A program made the position numbers and the translations under genes. Below the pieces are notes generated by a model, which saw only the letters and a list, made by a program, of their open reading frames with translations, was not told where the DNA came from and ran no database searches. Shown here in pieces: positions 5,651 to 8,448 of a stretch of DNA of 8,448 bases. The stretch's first letter is position 1. Every line of letters begins with the position of its first letter. This DNA comes from an uncultured Sulfolobales archaeon (GTDB lineage: Archaea > Thermoproteota > Thermoprotei_A > Sulfolobales > Desulfurococcaceae): assembly GCA_938003605.1 (NCBI GenBank), contig CALKYD010000114.1, forward strand, positions 1 through 8,448. The letters run 5' to 3'.

Positions 5651-5944
5651 GTGAGCGCTCTGTCATGCGAAGCCCTCATCGAACTCCTCGAGAAGTATTA
5701 CGGCAGAGTTCTATGTGAGAATCAGGGGAGGCAGCTATTAATAGTGATCCTTAGTGAAGTACCACTTATGCTATGCATATCCAGTAAAGTAGGCCGCCTA
5801 TACGCAAAGCTGTTAAAGCTTGAGAGCGCGAGCACTATGAATTGCGCAGAGGCAGTAGTTGAAGCCAGGGGGCTGTATTTATTCGCTAAAAATCCCTCTG
5901 AGTTAGCGATGAAAGTTGGGGAGAAAGCCGAGAGGCTTTGTTAA
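5651..5944 (+). CDS. Hypothetical protein, 97 residues
   Basis: I do not recognise this protein. It is soluble-looking with an alpha/beta pattern: a helix CEALIELLEKYYG, a strand-like QLLIVILSEVPLMLCISS, a basic helix KVGRLYAKLLKL, an acidic/helical middle, a strand ARGLYLFAK and a final helix SELAMKVGEKAERL. It contains four to five cysteines (including Cys6, Cys21 and the C-terminal residue) but no CxxC motif. GTG 5651 is chosen because the TATA element predicts transcription starting at it. The GTG also overlaps an AGAGGTGA sequence, so an internal-leader start cannot be excluded. It is followed after 61 nt by the HAD phosphatase, which has its own TATA element. The coding call rests on length, codon use like the neighbours and the promoter. 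Confidence 0.7.
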   Translation: MSALSCEALIELLEKYYGRVLCENQGRQLLIVILSEVPLMLCISSKVGRLYAKLLKLESASTMNCAEAVVEARGLYLFAKNPSELAMKVGEKAERLC

Positions 5945-5960
5945 TGCCCATTAATTAGCC

Positions 5961-5968
5961 TTATAAGG
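5961..5968 (+). promoter_or_regulatory. TATA box of the HAD phosphatase gene
   Basis: TTATAAGG lies about 41 nt before the ATG at 6006. Transcription would start near 5990, just before the GAGGTG ribosome-binding site at 5991-5996. Confidence 0.5.
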
Positions 5969-6005
5969 CGTTGACTTGCATGGAGTAAGAGAGGTGTTAG
6001 TCTAA

Positions 6006-6785
6006 ATGGCTCAGTACAGCCTTCTATTAGTCGACATGGATGGAGTTATTTGGAGAGGGGGGGTTTACGTAGCTAATAACGTCAAGGCTTTAAGAGCTCT
6101 CCAGGGGAAGTACAAGATCGTGTTTATGACTAACAATTCTTCGCTCACTAGAGTGGAGTGCCTGGATAGAATTAGGGCTGTTGGCATAAGTAGTGAGGTA
6201 AGCGACGTCTACACTAGCTCTGTGCTAGCAGCAATTTACATAGAGAGGCATGGGGTAGGGAGGACATTCGTCGTGGGTGAAGCGGGGATATATGAGGAGC
6301 TCGTAGCCCGTGGAATACCCATAGTCTCTGAAGGACCTGAAGTAGACTACGTTGTTGTAGGCATAGACAAGTACTTAACTTATCATAAGCTTTCTAAAGC
6401 AGCAAACTATATAATGAATGGAGCTATGTTCATAGCTACAAATGAGGATCCAACGTATCCAGTTGGAGATCGCTTAGAGCCTGGTGCTGGAGCAATAGTT
6501 AACTTCATTAAGGCAGTCGTGGGCAGGGGACCAGACTTCGTGGCAGGCAAACCCAATACATGGATTTTAGACATAGTTTTAGACAAGTATAGGCTGAGGA
6601 AGGAGGAGGTATTAGTGATTGGAGATAGCCTATATACGGATGTGCCTATGGGCCATAAGTACGGCGTAGACACTCTGTTAGTGCTTACTGGAGTCACTAG
6701 TGAACGTGAGTTAGTTAGTTCAAAAACTAGGCCTACGTACATAGTTAAAGATCTGTTGGAGGCCCTGGAGCTAAAGATCGTTTAG
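6006..6785 (+). CDS. HAD-superfamily hydrolase, subfamily IIA (NagD / p-nitrophenylphosphatase type)
   Basis: This is a cytoplasmic sugar- or small-phosphate phosphatase of 259 residues, normal for the family. All four HAD motifs are present: motif I VDMDGVIW with the nucleophile Asp10 and acid/base Asp12, motif II TNNSS (42-46), motif III with Lys182 in AGKPN, and motif IV GDSLYTD with Asp207 and Asp212. The type C2 cap between motifs II and III marks subfamily IIA. The conserved TNEDPTYP and PGAGAIV segments match NagD and archaeal 4-nitrophenylphosphatase/phosphoglycolate phosphatase-like proteins. The natural substrate cannot be read from the sequence. ATG 6006 is preceded by GAGGTG at 9 nt spacing. 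Transcribed alone or with the preceding small gene. Confidence 0.93.
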   Translation: MAQYSLLLVDMDGVIWRGGVYVANNVKALRALQGKYKIVFMTNNSSLTRVECLDRIRAVGISSEVSDVYTSSVLAAIYIERHGVGRTFVVGEAGIYEELVARGIPIVSEGPEVDYVVVGIDKYLTYHKLSKAANYIMNGAMFIATNEDPTYPVGDRLEPGAGAIVNFIKAVVGRGPDFVAGKPNTWILDIVLDKYRLRKEEVLVIGDSLYTDVPMGHKYGVDTLLVLTGVTSERELVSSKTRPTYIVKDLLEALELKIV

Positions 6786-6810
6786 CTGATGTCGGGGGAG
6801 TTATTCAACT

Positions 6811-6821
6811 ACAAATAAATA
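6811..6821 (+). promoter_or_regulatory. Possible TATA element of the 187-residue protein gene
   Basis: The AT-rich stretch AAATAAATACT lies about 40 nt before the TTG start at 6857, the same range as for the other promoters here. The match to the archaeal TATA consensus is only fair. Confidence 0.35.
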
Positions 6822-6856
6822 CTCGTTTAATCCTAGACCATAGTTAGGGAATTGCG

Positions 6857-7420
6857 TTGAGTTCAATCAACCAGTCTTTACCCAGCAAGTACACTGACTT
6901 AAAGGTTAGAGTTGAAGTAAGGGACAATAAAGTGATGGTTAGCGGGAGACTGTATATAGCGAACCACGTTTATTTAACTGGCTTCCACAGTGCGAGCATA
7001 CACATAGCCGGCGTTAAGCAAGTAGTTGAAGTAAACTGCATAGGGCTACCTAATGTAGTGGAGGAGGGAGGTCTTCTGAAAATAGCTTCAAATAAAGGTC
7101 CTAAGGAAGTTAAGAAACCTAGAGTCATTGAAGCCAGGGAGAACTCTGTTAAGGAGGTATTAGTTGAAAACGCTGACTTAAGATTTGAAGTCAGCGAGGA
7201 CGGGGTAATCAATGTAAACGTAGTAAATGTAGGTGAATATGAAGTCAGCGAACTACACGTAATCATAGAGGAAGGCGAGGAAAGCATTTTAAACATACTG
7301 CTGACTCCATTTACGTCCGCATGGATTTATTGCCCAAGCACTAGGGCGTTAACCATAGAGAAAACAGGCCCTGCGCTTAAAGTCATGGTGAGTAAGGGCT
7401 CTCCTAAAGACTCCGCATAA
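6857..7420 (+). CDS. Hypothetical beta-rich protein, 187 residues
   Basis: I do not recognise a family. The protein has no membrane segment or signal peptide. It alternates valine/isoleucine-rich strands through most of its length: DLKVRVEVRDNKVMVSGRLYI at the start, DLRFEVSEDGVINVNVVNVG (about 109-128) and SELHVIIEEGEESILNILL (about 132-150). A charged linker KGPKEVKKPRV (about 80-90) separates two halves, suggesting two beta-sandwich-like domains; that fold is an inference. TTG 6857 is the only good start before residue 25, with TAGGGA a few bases upstream and a weak TATA element. Another start further in, at GTG/ATG near 6932, would remove the first strand. It is on the same strand as the phosphatase gene, with 71 nt between. 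Confidence 0.72.
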   Translation: MSSINQSLPSKYTDLKVRVEVRDNKVMVSGRLYIANHVYLTGFHSASIHIAGVKQVVEVNCIGLPNVVEEGGLLKIASNKGPKEVKKPRVIEARENSVKEVLVENADLRFEVSEDGVINVNVVNVGEYEVSELHVIIEEGEESILNILLTPFTSAWIYCPSTRALTIEKTGPALKVMVSKGSPKDSA

Positions 7421-7431
7421 TTAGTAAGTCC

Positions 7432-7446
7432 GCGCATTTAAAGCGC
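7432..7446 (+). terminator. Short hairpin after the 187-residue protein gene
   Basis: GCGC-ATTTAAA-GCGC forms a 4-bp GC stem 12 nt after the stop codon at 7420. It is short and lacks a strong T-run, so it is at best part of a 3' end signal. Confidence 0.2.
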
Positions 7447-7503
7447 ACTTTCAGTTATGTTTTAGAAGAGCGCTCCTCAACAATGTCGATAACAGTTCTT
7501 CAA

Positions 7504-7535
7504 CCCCCTCTCTGAACGATGGGGAGGGGATTTTT
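7504..7535 (+). terminator. Hairpin followed by a T-run
   Basis: CCCCCTCTC (7504-7512) pairs with GGGGAGGGG (7521-7529) with one mismatch and two G-U pairs, loop TGAACGAT, followed by TTTTT at 7531-7535. This would end plus-strand transcripts from the 187-residue gene. The T-run is followed at once by a TATA element for the next unit. Confidence 0.45.
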
Positions 7536-7537
7536 AG

Positions 7538-7545
7538 TTATAAAA
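7538..7545 (+). promoter_or_regulatory. TATA box ahead of the unassigned 7566-8000 region
   Basis: TTATAAAA follows the T-run directly and is the strongest TATA match in the right-hand intergenic region. It predicts plus-strand transcription from about 7566, 475 bases before lysS. This suggests a separate unit, either an RNA gene or small ORFs. Confidence 0.45.
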
Positions 7546-7565
7546 CGTTAATTGAGCATTCACTA

Positions 7566-7811
7566 GCCGTATAAGAAGTCAAACAGCCAGCCTGCATGAC
7601 GCCGCAGCAACTAACCTGCTGGAAGAAGTGATGGGACGAATGCTTTGGAGGAATGAAAAAGCCCTCCAGGCCTGTGAAAGGTCAAGATATGGTTCTGCAG
7701 AGAAGGGTGGAGAGCAGTCCTCCTAGCACAGCCCTTGACATACCCGAGAGGTCTTTACTGAAAGAAGTTGCTGCACAAAAATTCATTTCCACCGTTAAGC
7801 CAGCCATATGA
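7566..7811 (+). ncRNA. Candidate unassigned structured RNA
   Basis: Downstream of the TATA element several local stem-loops follow one another: CAGCA-7-TGCTG (about 7606-7622), TGGAGG-11-CCTCCA (about 7646-7668), GGAG-7-CTCC (about 7709-7723) and TCTTT-ACTG-AAAGA (about 7752-7765). I tested it by eye against RNase P RNA (no GAGGAAAGUCC), SRP RNA (no GGAAGG-AGCAG loop and too AT-rich) and box C/D RNAs, without a match. The base composition is not clearly raised, which argues against a stable RNA in a hyperthermophile. The end is undefined. Confidence 0.2.
7653..7811 (+). CDS. Tiny ORF, 52 residues, doubtful
   Basis: ATG 7653 is preceded by GGAGGA, only 1 nt away, which is close for a ribosome-binding site. 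The product starts MKKPSRPVKGQDMVLQRRV and is basic at the N-terminus with a helical end (LLKEVAAQKF). I recognise no family. Its TGA overlaps the ATG of the next tiny ORF (ATGA at 7808-7811), an arrangement typical of coupled gene pairs such as small toxin-antitoxin modules. At 52 codons chance cannot be excluded. Confidence 0.2.
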   Translation: MKKPSRPVKGQDMVLQRRVESSPPSTALDIPERSLLKEVAAQKFISTVKPAI

Positions 7812-7975
7812 GGAATACGCTAGAACAGTGCTTCAGCATTAAATGTATTGAGATCCCGATCTCCACGCCTCGACAGCTAGCCTGCCGTAATACCAGCCAT
7901 CATGAACTTGTAAGGATGGAGGTAGTGGAGCTAGCTCTCCTCAATATTTTCCAGGCGCTTTTACTTAGGCCTTAA
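7808..7975 (+). CDS. Tiny ORF, 55 residues, doubtful
   Basis: This ORF begins within the ATGA shared with the upstream tiny ORF and ends at TAA 7973-7975. The product starts MRNTLEQCFSIKCIEIPI and ends with a hydrophobic helix VVELALLNIFQALLL. It uses codons such as CGA, CGT and CTC that are uncommon in the neighbouring genes, which argues against a native coding region. It could be a remnant of an eroded gene. Confidence 0.17.
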   Translation: MRNTLEQCFSIKCIEIPISTPRQLACRNTSHHELVRMEVVELALLNIFQALLLRP

Positions 7976-7989
7976 GCTCAGGTAATCAA

Positions 7990-7998
7990 CTTATATTT
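7990..7998 (+). promoter_or_regulatory. TATA box of lysS
   Basis: CTTATATTT is centred about 24 nt before an in-frame ATG at 8017, so a leaderless start there is possible. Alternatively it gives a leader of about 22 nt to the ATG at 8041, which has the better ribosome-binding site. Confidence 0.55.
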
Positions 7999-8040
7999 AG
8001 GGATTTAATTACATTAATGCTGCTTGAGAAGGTGGGATTA

Positions 8041-8448
8041 ATGCATTCAAGCGAGCTAAGTCAATGCATTGAGTTTTACGTAGCTGAGTCCTCTAAGTAT
8101 CGCTTATTTCCCCATATCTCTGGGGATGAAAAGCACTCTAAGTTAGATAGCATTGCTGAAGTCATTAGTGAAAACACGCCTGTAGTAAGGTGGGAGCGTG
8201 AGGTAAGAGTTGCTGGTAGAGTAATGGCTCTAAGAATACATGGAGCATTAGCGTTCGTGGACTTAGTTAACGAAGGCTACAGAATCCAGTTGTACTTAAC
8301 TAAAGACACACTTAAGGAGGACTACGATTGGTTCACTGATAACGTAAGGCGTGGAGACATACTGTGGGCTAAAGGCAAGTTATTTAGGACTAGGAGAGGT
8401 GAGCTATCAGTAAACGTATCTCAATACAGTCTTTTAGCAAAGAGCCTT
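8041..8448 (+). CDS. lysS: Lysyl-tRNA synthetase class II, N-terminal 136 residues (partial)
   Basis: The enzyme charges tRNA-Lys with lysine. Only the N-terminal extension and most of the OB-fold anticodon-binding domain are in the window; the catalytic motifs 1-3 lie beyond the right edge. The OB fold reads VRVAGRVMALRIHGALAF, then IQLYL, and RRGDILWAKGKLFRTRRGEL followed by LLAKSL. These match the bacterial LysRS pattern AGR..R..GKASF / RIQLYV / GD..G.KG.LF.T.TGELS / LL.K.L, and distinguish it from AspRS and AsnRS. ATG 8041 is preceded by GGTGGG at 4 nt. An in-frame ATG at 8017 would add eight residues and could be read leaderless. Many archaea have class I LysRS instead, so the class II enzyme is a lineage marker. 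Confidence 0.92.
   Translation, partial: MHSSELSQCIEFYVAESSKYRLFPHISGDEKHSKLDSIAEVISENTPVVRWEREVRVAGRVMALRIHGALAFVDLVNEGYRIQLYLTKDTLKEDYDWFTDNVRRGDILWAKGKLFRTRRGELSVNVSQYSLLAKSL

Noticed and set aside
7566..7811. RNase P RNA, SRP RNA or 5S rRNA
   Set aside because: The conserved cores of these RNAs are missing and the GC content is too low for a stable RNA of a hyperthermophile.
1..8448. CRISPR arrays, insertion sequences or integrase genes
   Set aside because: No regularly spaced repeats, transposase or integrase motifs were seen on either strand.

Overview
This window looks like chromosomal DNA of a hyperthermophilic archaeon of the Thermoproteota (Crenarchaeota), possibly Desulfurococcales-like. 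The evidence is an Orc1/Cdc6 initiator, a two-gene gins23-mcm operon, a DUF2070 membrane protein, a class II lysyl-tRNA synthetase, TATA-box promoters with short or absent leaders, GTG/TTG starts, and a tRNA intron with a textbook bulge-helix-bulge (BHB). Base composition is moderate, with AGG/AGA/ATA-rich codon use.

Region 1 (1-3430) is a replication-initiation block. The minus strand carries gins23 followed by mcm, whose C-terminal part runs off the left edge. The plus strand carries a divergent orc1/cdc6 whose stop codon overlaps the start of a 67-residue winged-helix protein. The roughly 185-base divergent spacer holds both promoters, two short dyads at the TATA elements and a C/G-run. 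Initiator and helicase parts are therefore controlled from one intergenic region.

Region 2 (3431-3670) has no ordinary gene but holds the most interesting signal. On the minus strand, 3451-3490 is a clean 5' half of tRNA-Asp(GUC): acceptor 5' strand, D-arm, anticodon 5' stem and loop, ending exactly at G37. There is no 3' half. A GC-rich 20-nt tail follows, and a TATA element lies upstream at the same distance as for the intact tRNA in this window. This is the architecture of a split (trans-spliced) tRNA gene. The partner half is not in the window.

Region 3 (3671-5586, minus) holds the DUF2070 integral membrane protein and an intron-containing tRNA-Pro(GGG). The DUF2070 frame stays open for 44 codons beyond its stop. 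A 16-bp perfect palindrome follows the tRNA.

Region 4 (5651-7420, plus) holds three genes with individual promoter signals: an unknown 97-residue protein (probably leaderless), a NagD-type HAD phosphatase, and an unknown beta-rich 187-residue protein.

Region 5 (7421-8040) is a 620-base stretch without a convincing gene. It contains a hairpin with a T-run, a TATA element, a set of stem-loops and two tiny ORFs joined by an ATGA overlap, so it may be an unrecognised RNA gene or gene remnants. The window ends in the N-terminal anticodon-binding domain of lysS. The tRNA-related genes and lysS supply translation, while the left block supplies replication initiation. I see no CRISPR array, transposase or integrase.
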